Shown: positions 32,281 through 64,000 of the stretch, piece after piece
Numbering within the stretch: the first letter of the stretch is position 1
Layout: the number at the start of each line of letters is the position of its first letter
From: Hofstenia miamia
Lineage: Eukaryota > Xenacoelomorpha > Acoela
Assembly: GCA_004352715.1 (NCBI GenBank)
Contig: SCFE01000001.1
Coordinates: 6,438,409 to 6,502,408 of the forward strand
Direction of reading: 5' to 3'
Length of the DNA: 64,000 nt
Position numbers and translations under genes: made by a program
The notes under the pieces: model-generated
Told to the model about the DNA's origin: nothing
The model's database searches: none
Seen by the model: only the letters and a program-made list of their open reading frames with translations

Positions 32281-35200
32281 TAAACAGGCAAAATTAAAAT
32301 CGAGATCCTGAACAGAAAACCACTTTTTTCTAAAAGCTAATTAAACAGTATAATAATAGCTGATACAGTTGATGCAGAACGTTTATCGCTTGAAGTTAAC
32401 AAAATATTTTTGAGAGATGCCTTAAATATTAATATAAAATCAGCCTTATTTTGGTATTCCCTACAATTAGATGAACCACTGTTGTTAGCGTAGCTTTAAA
32501 TCGAAAACTAGCAATTTCAAAATCAAACGACTTTAGTGAACATTTTACACCAATCTAAGTCAATACTATGATTTCTTAAGCTTCATGCTATAACATTTAC
32601 TCTGATGGCATTTACAGTCATTTTAAGAAATAAATCTATTTTATTCGCAGATTTCTTACATTTCCCTCATAACTTTCTATAGCTTGCATTTGTTATTGAC
32701 AAGTAATTTTGAATTTTTGTTAGAATAAATGTATTCCATTAATTAAGGCTATTTAACAGAGTAAATAAACACGGGCGCCGCCATTTAAATTGGGAGTTTT
32801 TGCAATTGGGAGTTTTTGACGGACACCCTTGCATTTCACAAGAGATTCTAGGTTCTAGGACACTTTGTATAAAATTGGGCAAATTATCTATAATTCGTAA
32901 TTTCAATTGCTTGAGAGGACAAAAATAAATTGTAACGCCATTTTTAACAAGGGTCACAAAACCGAAATTTAATGATTGAATGACTATGTGACTATTTTTT
33001 AAGTTTTCAGCTTAGATGTTCCACTTTAAAATATTATCATTCGTTTTAATATTTTTTGAAGCATTCTGTTGTACTTAGAATGAATTTATTGGATGATTAT
33101 TCGAAATGCTGCCGGCTGATTTTCAATTAAATTACGCAGTTTNNNNNNNNNNNNNNNNNNNNNACAAGAGATTCTAGGTTCTAGGACACTTTGTATAAAA
33201 TTGGGCAAATTATCTATAATTTGTAATTTCAATTGCTTGAGAGGACAAAAATAAATTGTAACGCCATTTTTAACAAGGGTCACAAAACCGAAATTTAATG
33301 ATTGAATGACTATGTGACTATTTTTTAAGTTTTCAGCTTAGATGTTCCACTTTAAAATATTATCATTCGTTTTAATATTTTTTGAAGCATTCTGTTGTAC
33401 TTAGAATGAATTTATTGGATGATTATTCGAAATGCTGCCGGCTGATTTTCAATTAAATTACGCAGTTTCATGCAGAAATTTAGGATTATAATTTTGGTTT
33501 TTTTATTATGTCCTGTTTTTTTTCAAATCATTGGACTTTAAATATATTTACACATGTAATTTCTCGCAATTGATTTTATTTAGGTTTGATTCTTCCGTTT
33601 TCTCAAATCTTTGGCATCAGGCATCATTTTAGTGCAGACTGCTGCCCAGATTATTTTAAGATTTTCGCTTGCATTTTTCAAGTGATTTTATTTCTACATT
33701 AAAATTCTTTTTTAATCTACTCTATGTAATGCTTAAAAACGAATGTCCGTAAATACATAAATTTATACAAATAGATAAAATTTCTGAGGGCTAATATATT
33801 GATGAAAAAAGATTTTTAAATTATTCATAGCTTGTTTTAAAAACGATCACAAGTATTAGTTTTATATTTTTGTCATCGTATTTTCCTTAGTTTTCTAAAG
33901 TCTACGATATTGAATTTTCTTTGTAAGAATGGTGAATTTAATGGAAATATTTTTAAAGCTTTCTAAATTAGATTTCTCTTATTTCGATGTTTCACTGAAT
34001 ATATTTTTTGGAAATATTTGCTGATTAATTTCAATTAACATCCGCGTTTTGTATAATATTTTTGTATTTCAATATAAAAATAGATTTAGTTTACATAGTA
34101 TTAATCCTAAACGACTCAATGATTTTAGATGAGCGTATTTGGATATGGATGATTTGTCTGATGACTCTAGTACAACGTAAGCTTTTATTTTTATTATTCC
34201 AAAATGAAAAACGTTTTTGCAAATATAATATTCACAAAAAACTTAATATTTGCTAATATAATAAGACCTTGATTTTGAATGCTTATCGCTTAAATATATG
34301 TGAAATTTATTTTAGTAACACTAGTGAATTGTTGCTTTTCTAGATTGACAATATGACCGCTACATCTTAGCATAATGACTGTGCCATTATCAATAAGCAA
34401 TCAAGGCCTCGTGTTTTATTCTATTGAGCTATAGTAAAAATAGCAATAATGGGTATTACAGTGAACTCGTCACTTGCAAGCTTGACGAGCTGGCCTAATG
34501 ATTCTATCCTATTTACTACTGCATAGTTTGTAAGATTTCTATTGGATTTGTTTGCTGATACGAATTGATTTTATGCGGTGAAATTCCATTCTAGAAATCC
34601 AACGTAATTCTATTTTGTAGAATATTAATACGGGATGCATGTACAATGTCTATTAGTCTTCTTTGAACCATGCACATGCCCTTAATAGTAATTATATAAA
34701 TTTCAAATTCTAATATATAATGCTCACCATATTTGCATATATTTATTTGGTTTCATCAAAAATGCGATATAATTTTCTCAATTTTTTTCGCATAAATGTA
34801 TCATCTTTAACTTTCTTACCTGCAGTTGTTCCCACTTTGATAACAATGGCTTTTAGGGTAAAATTGTGAAGAAATGATGTTTTCTCGTAGTTTATAAATA
34901 TAGCATGTAAATACTGTTCGAATTGACTGAAATTGTACCTCTATTTGTGATATGAGTTTTTAAATTTACTTACATTTCCAGGAAATTTATTCATCGGTGA
35001 CTTGACTACATAAAATATACATTTTTAGTAGTTTTTACTAACTTATAGTTTAATTCAATTTATAACACTGCTGAATGTAAATTTACAAAAATTTGAAGAA
35101 TTGAATCTCTTGATATGATAGAAATTCTGTTTATGATTTTTCCATTTGATGCTATTTTCGTGTTTTTCATCAATATTCAAAATGCATTAATATATTTTCC

Positions 35201-35690
35201 ATCCATTCATGCTAAAAGCTCATCACAAACGGGTACATCTGCACGTTCAAGGAGGTTCTTATCTGGTCCTGCAGGTACTGAGACCAGATAGCGGGACCAA
35301 AAATAATACATCGGGGCCAGATACTTACGGGACGGGAGCCAGATACCTATATGTGTATAATATCAAGATTTCTCAACCTAGTATATTATACATTAAACAT
35401 ACCATCTGCTTAAAAATTATATTCTTAATATTTATTTCATCATTGACTAATGTGTTAAGCTTCAGCCACATATTTTAGTTGGCTATATTTAGTTACATTG
35501 TATGTTTCCGTTATCAATTAAAAAAATTCTTACTTGATATGTGATAGGAAATTTAAAGACGCTAATGACTACCGGGGCCAATAAACAATTTTTATAACAG
35601 GGAACGAAACTCGCAAACCTCTACTTTATGTACTATTTTTCGTGCTCACAAAGCCATTACAAAGTGTGCAAAGACGATTATCATCCTGTA
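32281..35690. other. Intergenic AT-rich stretch with one gap duplication
   Basis: Apart from the duplication at 32838-33468, no gene or complete transposon is recognised. At about 35245-35355 a GC-richer patch repeats the words CCAGATA and GGGACC in both orientations. It looks like subterminal hAT-type repeat sequence, but no target duplication was found. A tiny ATG frame with a splice donor at 34145-34176 is discussed in the findings. Confidence 0.4.
32838..33468. repeat. 305-bp duplication flanking a 21-N gap (probable assembly artefact)
   Basis: Bases 32838-33142 and 33164-33468 are the same 305-bp sequence with one evident difference (TAATTCG versus TAATTTG). They are separated only by the Ns at 33143-33163. 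An unmerged contig overlap or an allelic copy is the simplest explanation. Confidence 0.9.
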
Positions 35691-35699
35691 ACATTTTTT

Positions 35700-36420
35700 A
35701 TAATAATAATAATAATAATAATAAAATAAAAACAAGTCAAGTTTTACGGCAGTAAGGACAGTCACGGGAGATAAAATAGGAGCAGATGGAAGAATAGGCG
35801 AAGTTGGAGAAGGACTCAGCAAAGAGGAAAGACATCAAAGATTTCTTGAGTCTCGGCGGGCGGCGGTAAAAAGAAATCAATAGCTGTTGGAGGGTTGAGA
35901 GTCAAGATGAAATTAGCAGCAATACAAGCACAATTGAAAAACGAGTGAAGGGTGCGATGTTTCTTGGGATGACGCATGGAGAAAGTGACAACATCATCAG
36001 AGCGAGTGGAGTGGGAATTAGAGAACTTCATAAAATCAAAAGGATCAAGATCCAATTTGCGAGTGAGCAAGCGATTGAACAGGAGGAGATCACATGCATG
36101 GAAGTAGTGTCAGCGAGAGTGGAGAATTCAAGAAGGGCGTCTTTGTATGGTAAGGGAGAGATCCATTTGAAGGCACGCTTTTGGAAACGTTCCATAGAGT
36201 GGAACTACGAACCGGAAGGTCAATAACAGGAAGAAGCATAGAAAAGAATGTCGCGAGGAATGGACTTGAACAAAGAGAGTTTCACAGCGGACGAGGTAAT
36301 AAAAGGAACATTGCGGAGGAGGGCAAAGAGTTAGAAATTAGCTTTGCGGAGACGTAAGGACACATGACCAGACCAATTTAAGTTATCAGCAAGTTGAACA
36401 CCAAGATGAGTAGGAATTGT
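35700..36420 (-). pseudogene. 5'-truncated non-LTR retrotransposon (RT C-terminal region and tail)
   Basis: Read on the minus strand from about 36415, the translation gives LADNLNWSGHVSLRLRKANF, then KSIPRDILFYASSCY, then HSMERFQKRAFKWISPLPYK. This is the post-RT region of LINE-type polymerases, where a Met-Glu-x-Phe-Gln-Lys-Arg-Ala-like block is typical. Stops and frame changes are frequent. The C-terminus reads RDCPYCRKT and stops at 35737, followed by a (TTA)n tail on this strand. A simple-repeat 3' tail and loss of the 5' end are the signature of target-primed reverse transcription. The clade is not determined. It is a different family from the CR1 at 28137-32280. Confidence 0.7.
35701..35724. 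repeat. (TAA)n microsatellite, 8 units
   Basis: Eight TAA units on the + strand form the 3' tail of the adjacent minus-strand LINE fragment. Confidence 0.9.
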
Positions 36421-37245
36421 GTAAAAGTTAATAAACATTTGCTTAAGAATATATCTGTAAAATGCTGAATTTACTATATATTCTGTCGTTCCCAAAATTT
36501 GAAAACTACTACAAAACGGAGAATAATCCAGAAGTTTAAATATCAATAACATTGGATTATTTGGAGCATTAAATTGAATTTACAACAAAAATTATCAAGC
36601 CAAGTATTTCATCTGGTGGTATGTAAAACCTTAATCTAAAATTGCAGCAAATCCTAAATTTTAAATAATACTAATTTTTTATTAAAATTAATAAAAAAAC
36701 TTGATTCATTATATATTAATACTTTTGCGTGTTCAAATAGTACACACCTATGAACGTTTGTCGCAATGTTTCACATTTCAAATCAAAATAGCCTGTACGT
36801 TACATTTTTTTTGTTCCCGTAGATCATATGTAACAAAAATTTCAAATTTCAGAATTTTTGTTATTGAAATATTGACCCTCGTATTCTCTATGTATATGCT
36901 TTTTATACCTAATGAAAATATTGAACCCCATTGCGTTTTTATTATTGAGCTATTTATATTTTGTCAGTGAGCATGTATTTCGTTATCAAGCTTTAATTGA
37001 CGGTACTTGCACTGAGTTGTTCACTGCTGAATATATTTATTCGCAATTCTGCGATTGCATTTAATTGGTCAAGTATCTTTCAAACGAATTTAAGAGGTTA
37101 GTTTCGATCGAGCGTTTCTATTTCTTCGATTATTGTAGCGAGATTTTCCATCTTGTTTTTGTTTCTTGTCAATGAATGTGTCCCGGTGGAGATAATTGGT
37201 TTCTGGTGTTCGATTTGGCAACAGTTATAAATACAGGGAGTCATT
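36421..37245 (+). other. Region upstream of the RhoGAP first exon
   Basis: Probably the promoter and 5' UTR side of the ARHGAP39-like gene. A TTATAAATA word at about 37225-37233 lies only about 15-20 bp before the proposed ATG, too close to be an ordinary TATA box for that start. Nothing else is recognised. Confidence 0.3.
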
Positions 37246-58592
<21,347 letters not shown>

Positions 58593-59651
58593 GTAAGAAC
58601 CTCATTTATGAAATTTCAAGCGTAATTTAGTTTTTCTGTTCCTTTTGTATAGTAACCTGAACCGATTGTTAACTTTTTACACCTTTCGATTACAAATACA
58701 ACTCTATTGTATTGACACCGATATATCAAGATAGAAAATGTATTTATTTAACTTTAATGTTTCAATCTTAGCATGTTTGTTCACGTGTGGCTAGTAATGT
58801 TCTTGACCATATCATGTCATGACACTATCAGGGAATAAAATCGCCTGAAGTTATGTAGATTATATTACACTGAGCGTAGCTAAGTTATATATGTACTGTT
58901 TTTTCATTGTCATCAGTTCTGTTGATAAATATAATTAGAATTTAAATTAAGTTTAATTTATGAATAATGGTTCGCCATTTTGAATCGCTCGTGGTGTCAT
59001 CTAAAGTATGACGTATTTACGTAAACATGTTTTATAAGTGAATTTACATCGTCTGCAAACAAATCTCAGGCACGTTAAGCGTGCACAAGCTATCGCCTTT
59101 TAATCGACGTTTTCCATAAAAGTTTGTGCTGACTTCATAAAACGAGGTAGTTTTATAGTGTCGTCTTTTATAATGTCATCTAAGATGTATTTATATAAAA
59201 TTAGTTAATGCCAATTTTCGTGTTCTGCCTGTTCATTTTAATAAGGATAATGTCTTATTTAATTTTTTAGTTACTTACAATGATTTAGTTCGCATTAGCG
59301 TCTTTTTCCAATAATATTTCAAACATTTCCATGCATATTGTTTGAAGTGGTTCAGTTCACTATTAGAATAATACTTCTATTTTCGATAGAGACCTTTGAA
59401 TGTTTTAAGTACTTGATTAAATTTCCAAATCTTACTTGGGAAAACTTCGAAGAAAAAACTCAAAATCTAATCCACTTCTAAATATAGACAAAATTCATTT
59501 TCAGTTTCTTCTTCAATTAGATAATTTTTTTTCAAAATTTAAGCTTAAAATATGTCATCTCTTGAGTTGTGACTTTTTTCAAAGCGGCTATAAGCAAATT
59601 TGGAATTGTATAAAAAGCTTGAATTTTGAATACAAGAATTTGGATCAACAT

Positions 59652-59682
<31 letters not shown>

Positions 59683-62364
59683 ATATGCGTAAGATCAGTA
59701 AAAGGAAGCTATCTTCCAATTTGCACCTTGAACTAATATTTACACGTGCATTGAAAAATTTAGCATATGTAGCAATGTTAAACGAAAGCCATCGTGAGAA
59801 ATTTTTACGGTTTTCAATCAACCAATATTTATTTAACTTCTTGAGTGAACTACAAGATGTTTATCTACTCGACTTAGACACAGTTTCTTTATCAGCTGGT
59901 CCATTGGTTTGTGTATATATATAGCTCACCACATCTTTTAATACGTCTATACATTAACCTTGCTAAGATTTCAAAAAGTCAATTATTTTTCCTCTGAGAA
60001 TGTTCTAAAAAATAAGTTTTGAACGCATTTAATTCCAATTGGCAGCTGTTCCTACAAAATTATATGAATAACATTGCCAATGTTATGTTAATTAACCGAT
60101 TCCATTTTTTACAATTTTCTCATTTTTAATTTCTGGAGCAAAATTTTAAATGTATTAATCTTAAAATCGTTGTATCCCTACTTTACCCAGGCGCGCTCCT
60201 AGAAAATTTCGAAGATGGGGCGGTTTAAATTTTTTTTCTAAATTTATTATAAAACGATTGTTTAGTTGCAAATTGTCCAAAATCTTGCAAAAAGTGCAAT
60301 GATTCATGGGGTTTTTTTTCAAAAAACTTTAAGGTGCATATTTGTAGATATAAAATCTATTTTTTAAGTTGTTTTCTACTCATGGGAGAGCGGAAAATTT
60401 TTGAAAAAAATTATTTCTATCTTATGAAAAATCACTAAAAATTTCTTTTTCATCACAATATTATTTACATAAAAACCGCGCCGTCTACCCGTTAGAGAAG
60501 AAAACGTTGTAGTAATTAATAGGGTGTAAACGCGGTTTTAAATGAATAATTAATGTTATTAACAATTAATTTTACATTGTGTTCACAACGAAATGACAAT
60601 GCAGACATTAGATGATCATATTTGATAAATATTTGATTTCTATAAAATGAATCATTCGCAAAAAGTTACTATTCTGCTTTTTCTATGTGCCTTGCATTTA
60701 TCAATTGAATATGTGATATAAAAGACAAAAATCAGAAAACTCGATAAAAGCGATTTATTCTTCGCATTTTAAACCCATCTTATGAGAGAGTGCTAGTAAC
60801 TGATCGCAATACACAACACAATTAAGACTAACATTTAGTTATAAATAAAGATATAATCAAATTGTTAACGATTAAGTTATGGAATTTCGGCAACATTCCA
60901 CTAATTTACATACACTCCAGTAATAACTAGTAAGGTCTTGTATTTTCCGAAAAACAAACGCTGTTATTTATGCTTATAAAGAAAAACGTTTCAAATGCTT
61001 TTTTCTTCATTACATCTCTGGTTTAGATTGTGATCCAAATTTGTCGTTGGGTTTGGTCACACATTTTTTCAGCTTTAACATGGATAGCCAGTGATGTAAT
61101 AATAAAGAATTCATTTAGTCTATGCATCTTTAAAAATAGGGATACATCAAGAGGCTACTTGCAATCCTAACTTCATTTTCATACTTTTGATATGCTTACA
61201 ACTAATTTTTGCACACTTAAGAGCAATTACGGTGTATTAATCGTCAATGACAAATGAAATATCAATTTGTTTTTTTATAGCAAAATCGTATTTACATGTT
61301 ATTTGCCTTTACTGTCAGGGACTTTAATGCAGTGTAAACAATCTATGAACCACTCTTCAAATGTTTGTCATATATTGTGAGCAATGATTAGTTTATAAGG
61401 ATGTTTGTCTTTTCATATATAATTTATTAATTTCTTAATTCATTGCTAACTAAAAATTTTAGTAATTCACTGAGAGGTACGTTTTGTTTAAAACATTTTT
61501 ATCATTTTTAAATCTCCAAGGCTCTTCTATTTTATTCACGTTTTTAATTTAGTTTTCTCATTAATCGAATATATTAGTTATTTTTTGTTTTTTAAATTTG
61601 CATACTGTTTACACACTCAATTTTCTATTGGCCCGCATTAAAAGTGATTTTTCACTTAGCCTAAGGAAATATTGAAGAATGTGCAATAACAAAAAAATGA
61701 CATTGAAGTGGCGTCAACCTGCACATATAAGTAAGACTGCTGTTTAATATATACAAGAATTGTCAATTAATAATTTAACACATTTATTTAAAGCTTCCTT
61801 TTCGAGTTTTCGAGATGGATGTGTACTACTTTTTATAATCGCTTTATTATGGACTTTCAATTATTTAATTACTTGGTTCAGAGATGGACGCTGGGCGGAC
61901 GAGCCGCGGGCCATAGTTATTGCTTGAACAGTCGACCAACTGGCTGTGCTCGCCTAAACATATTGGTGCCAGACTCCGTGATGAAAGTTAACCAATCGCG
62001 CTCCAAACTGTCATGAAAGTACCTTTGTGTATTCGACACAAACTCTTGTGGTTTAGTTACTTTTGCTTTGATGTGGAAATGGTTAGTTTGGTTGCGTTTT
62101 TTAAGGGTTTTGCAGCAGGTACAAATATGAAGCTGCTCGATCACTAGCTTCAGGGCAGATTACCATCACAATTTCAGATTTTAGAAAAAATTTTTAAATT
62201 TTCAAGAATTTTTATACATATTTGCTAACACAAAAGCTCTTTTTTGGTAGACTGTCTACTCTTACAATGACGCTATAGAGTAATTTATGAGGAAATATTT
62301 TTTGTTTTGTAAAGCTTTGCTTCTTTTAATTGTGGCACAAAAATCAACATGTAAAATAATTTTG
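58593..62364. other. Probable RhoGAP intron 4 or 3' region, no exon identified
   Basis: It contains a TA/GT microsatellite at 59651-59686 inside an unassigned 162-codon open frame (59436-59924). A GC-richer patch lies at about 61880-62000. No exon continuing the RhoGAP in phase 0 was convincing. Confidence 0.4.
59651..59686. repeat. Compound (TA)n(GT)n microsatellite
   Basis: About 20 bases of alternating TA are followed by about 12 bases of alternating GT and a TATA remainder. Confidence 0.92.
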
Positions 62365-62470
62365 GAGCTGGAGCTTCAGCTCCGCTTACATTTCAAATAT
62401 TACTCCAGTTCTGGCTCCGGTTCAGAGGAAAATGCTCTGCTCCTTGGCTCCGGCTCCATTTCCGAAGCCC
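62365..62470. mobile_element. 106-bp hAT-type MITE rich in GGAGC/GGCTCC
   Basis: A perfect 8-bp direct repeat, TAATTTTG, flanks it (62357-62364 and 62471-62478). Inside, GGAGCTGGAGCTTCAGCTCC near the left and GGCTCCGGCTCCATTTCC near the right form degenerate inverted word clusters ending in GAAGCCC. It is very short and has no coding capacity. I assign it to hAT from the target size and the subterminal repeat design. Confidence 0.65.
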
Positions 62471-63020
62471 TAATTTTGTCGACTTAAGTTTGTATGTAGA
62501 TTGATATTTAGTTGTATACATCGTTCTTAACTGTAAATTTAATTAATTGAGTTCTGTCACAATTAGACAACCTCGTTGTTTTCTTGTCAAAATGTCTATA
62601 AGTGAATATTCTAGTAATTGCTGTCTAGTGTTCAAAGATGTCATTTTCTTCCAAATGTCAATGTGTCAGGCCGAATTCACCCTAAAATATTATTTACAGG
62701 CAGTAAAATTAGTTTGCGTGCCGCGGGTAGGCCTTTCAAAATTGCAGACCATAATGTAGGCTATGGTTGTAAATTTGGATGCACCAACTCTGACTTGATA
62801 GTGAATTTATTTTATTTGAATAATTAATGATATTTGGGACATTATTTTAATTATTGTAGATGTTAGTATGTGCCATTTCAAATTAGTCACACTGTTAAAT
62901 TAGTAAATGAAATGTTAACTATTTTTGTATTCAATTATATTTTTTAAACTGTTTGCACAAAATTAATTAATGAATTAATGTCTTCAAATGCTAATTGAAT
63001 TCCATTTCTTAAGTCCAGTC

Positions 63021-63677
63021 TTAGTTGACGATCTCTGCAGTTTCGACCGTCTTATTAAATTTTACTCGCGGTGTTCTTTTTGACGATTTTCTACTTTTAT
63101 TTCGCCTCTTCGACTTTGTGGGTCTTTTGCGTTTAATACGGCCCTTGGATCTATCTCTCTTTTTAGAAGTTGATCGCGATTTACTTCTTTTGGATCTATT
63201 TCTCTTTTTAGATGTAGATCGTGATGTACGTCTTTTGGATCTATTTCTCTTTTTAGATGTAGATCGTGATGTACGGCTTTTGGATCTATTTCTCTTTTTA
63301 GATGTAGATCGTGATGTACGGCTTTTGGATCTATTTCTCTTTTTAGATGTAGATCGTGATGTACGTCTTTTGGATCTATTTCTCTTTTTAGATGTAGATC
63401 GTGATGTACGTCTTTTGGATCTATTTCTCTTTTTAGATGTAGATCGTGATGTACGGCTTTTGGATCTATTTCTCTTTTTAGATGTAGATCGTGATGTACG
63501 GCTTTTGGATCTATTTCTCTTTTTAGATGTAGATCGTGATGTACTGCTTTTGGATCTATTTCTCTTTTTAGAAGTAGATCGCGATGTACGGCCTTTGGAT
63601 CTCTGTCTCTTTTTAGAAGGAGATCGCGATGTACGACTTTTTGACTTAGTCGATTTACGTTTTGCTTTTGCAGCCAT
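63021..63677 (-). CDS. Intronless Ser/Arg/Lys-rich repeat protein with RVKF motif
   Basis: A 218-residue, extremely basic protein with no acidic or hydrophobic domain before its C-terminus. After MAAKAKRKSTKSKS come 11 tandem units of 15 residues (consensus RTSRSTSKKRNRSKS/R, about residues 14-180), then a basic linker (KRPTKSKRRNKSRKSSKR) and the tail TPRVKFNKTVETAEIVN. ATG at 63675-63677 is chosen as the first true ATG; the stop is TAA at 63021-63023. RSxS and SKKR motifs suit phosphorylation and DNA or RNA binding, and RVKF (residues 204-207) fits the PP1 docking consensus RVxF. There is no RRM, so it is not a classical SR splicing factor. A sperm nuclear basic (protamine-like) or chromatin protein is a reasonable guess, and so is an SR-like regulator. 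The near-identical 45-bp DNA units show recent homogenisation. A possible polyadenylation word (AATAAA on this strand) lies near 62810. Coding status is inferred from the ORF and its composition. Confidence 0.72.
   Translation of the reverse strand: MAAKAKRKSTKSKSRTSRSPSKKRQRSKGRTSRSTSKKRNRSKSSTSRSTSKKRNRSKSRTSRSTSKKRNRSKSRTSRSTSKKRNRSKRRTSRSTSKKRNRSKRRTSRSTSKKRNRSKSRTSRSTSKKRNRSKSRTSRSTSKKRNRSKRRTSRSTSKKRNRSKRSKSRSTSKKRDRSKGRIKRKRPTKSKRRNKSRKSSKRTPRVKFNKTVETAEIVN
63140..63640 (-). repeat. 45-bp coding tandem repeat with higher-order pattern
   Basis: About 11 units of 45 bp, nine of them nearly identical, encode the 15-residue SR repeat. The variable base pair at the CGT/CGG position alternates in blocks of two (CGT, CGG, CGG, CGT, CGT, CGG, CGG, then CTG and CGG reading the + strand). 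This suggests a 4-unit, 180-bp higher-order duplication. Confidence 0.85.
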
Positions 63678-63680
63678 CAC

Positions 63681-64000
63681 TTTCTTTCCTACGTTTTATT
63701 GTTTTACCACAAAATTTTACTGTATTCATTTAACAGATATTTATCATCTAAAGGATTCATGCATATGTAATATATATAATTTATAACTAACCCCATCCAT
63801 GTTAAGTAAGTTTTCCACATAATGGAATATTACTAGACAGAATGTCAAGCCGATTTTACATATCCTTTACAGGGAGTTTTTTATGTCAAATTTGTGATTT
63901 CAAGTAACCACTGACGCTATCGCTAAGTGTACAAACGTTGGTGAAGGATATTTCATGTTATAGTGGGAATGGATTTGAATATATTTCGACCAAACCATTC
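63681..64000. other. Sequence upstream of the SR-repeat gene
   Basis: It should contain the promoter of the minus-strand SR-repeat gene. It is AT-rich and I recognise no specific element or other gene. Confidence 0.35.

Noticed and set aside
63025-63786. 253-codon + strand open frame of LLDLFLFLDVDRDVR-type repeats
   Set aside because: It is the antisense shadow of the SR-repeat gene. A 45-bp repeat without stops on one strand easily stays open on the other, and the hydrophobic-acidic repeat has no sensible start context or motif.

Overview
This window looks like nuclear DNA from an AT-rich (roughly 70% A+T by eye), transposon-dense invertebrate animal genome. The signs are spliced genes with canonical GT/AG introns, metazoan-type proteins (a dynein-2 intermediate chain and a WW-domain RhoGAP) and animal transposon families (CR1, R2-like, hAT, Tc1). 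Five runs of N show a draft assembly. I cannot name the species. Some introns are only 35-45 bp, which is unusual among animals.

Layout. 1-2720: two dead non-LTR retrotransposon fragments on the + strand, one R2-like and one Jockey/CR1-like. 4795-18836, minus strand: a complete or near-complete 14-exon gene for the cytoplasmic dynein-2 intermediate chain DYNC2I2 (WDR34). I rebuilt it exon by exon with every splice phase matching (494 codons). Its long introns carry a hAT MITE (5356-5751), a TTA-flanked MITE (6359-7052), a set of MITEs nested inside one another (9183-12138) and another hAT MITE (12614-13039). 18837-37245: apparently non-genic, with a MITE (21243-22390), a nearly full-length but frameshifted CR1 retrotransposon on the minus strand (about 28137-32280) and a 5'-truncated LINE tail (35700-36420). 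37246-58592, plus strand: the 5' part of an ARHGAP39/Vilse-type RhoGAP gene with two WW domains, spread over very large introns. Those introns hold a hAT element with a transposase remnant (41365-42362), a small hAT MITE (44141-44283), another MITE (52866-53175) and a decayed Tc1 element with intact inverted repeats (56334-57496). The RhoGAP gene appears to run off the right edge. 63021-63677, minus strand: an intronless, extremely basic Ser/Arg/Lys repeat protein with a PP1-type RVKF motif near its C-terminus.

How the parts relate. The two recognisable conserved genes are ordinary cell-biology genes: ciliary retrograde transport, and Rho/Rac signalling in the cytoskeleton. Nothing suggests they work together, and most of the remaining sequence is transposon debris. 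I found no CRISPR array, operon or defence-type cassette. The most unusual items are the very short introns, the MITE families that carry repeated copies of their own terminal motif, the homogenised SR-repeat gene, and three gap-flanking duplications that are almost certainly assembly artefacts.
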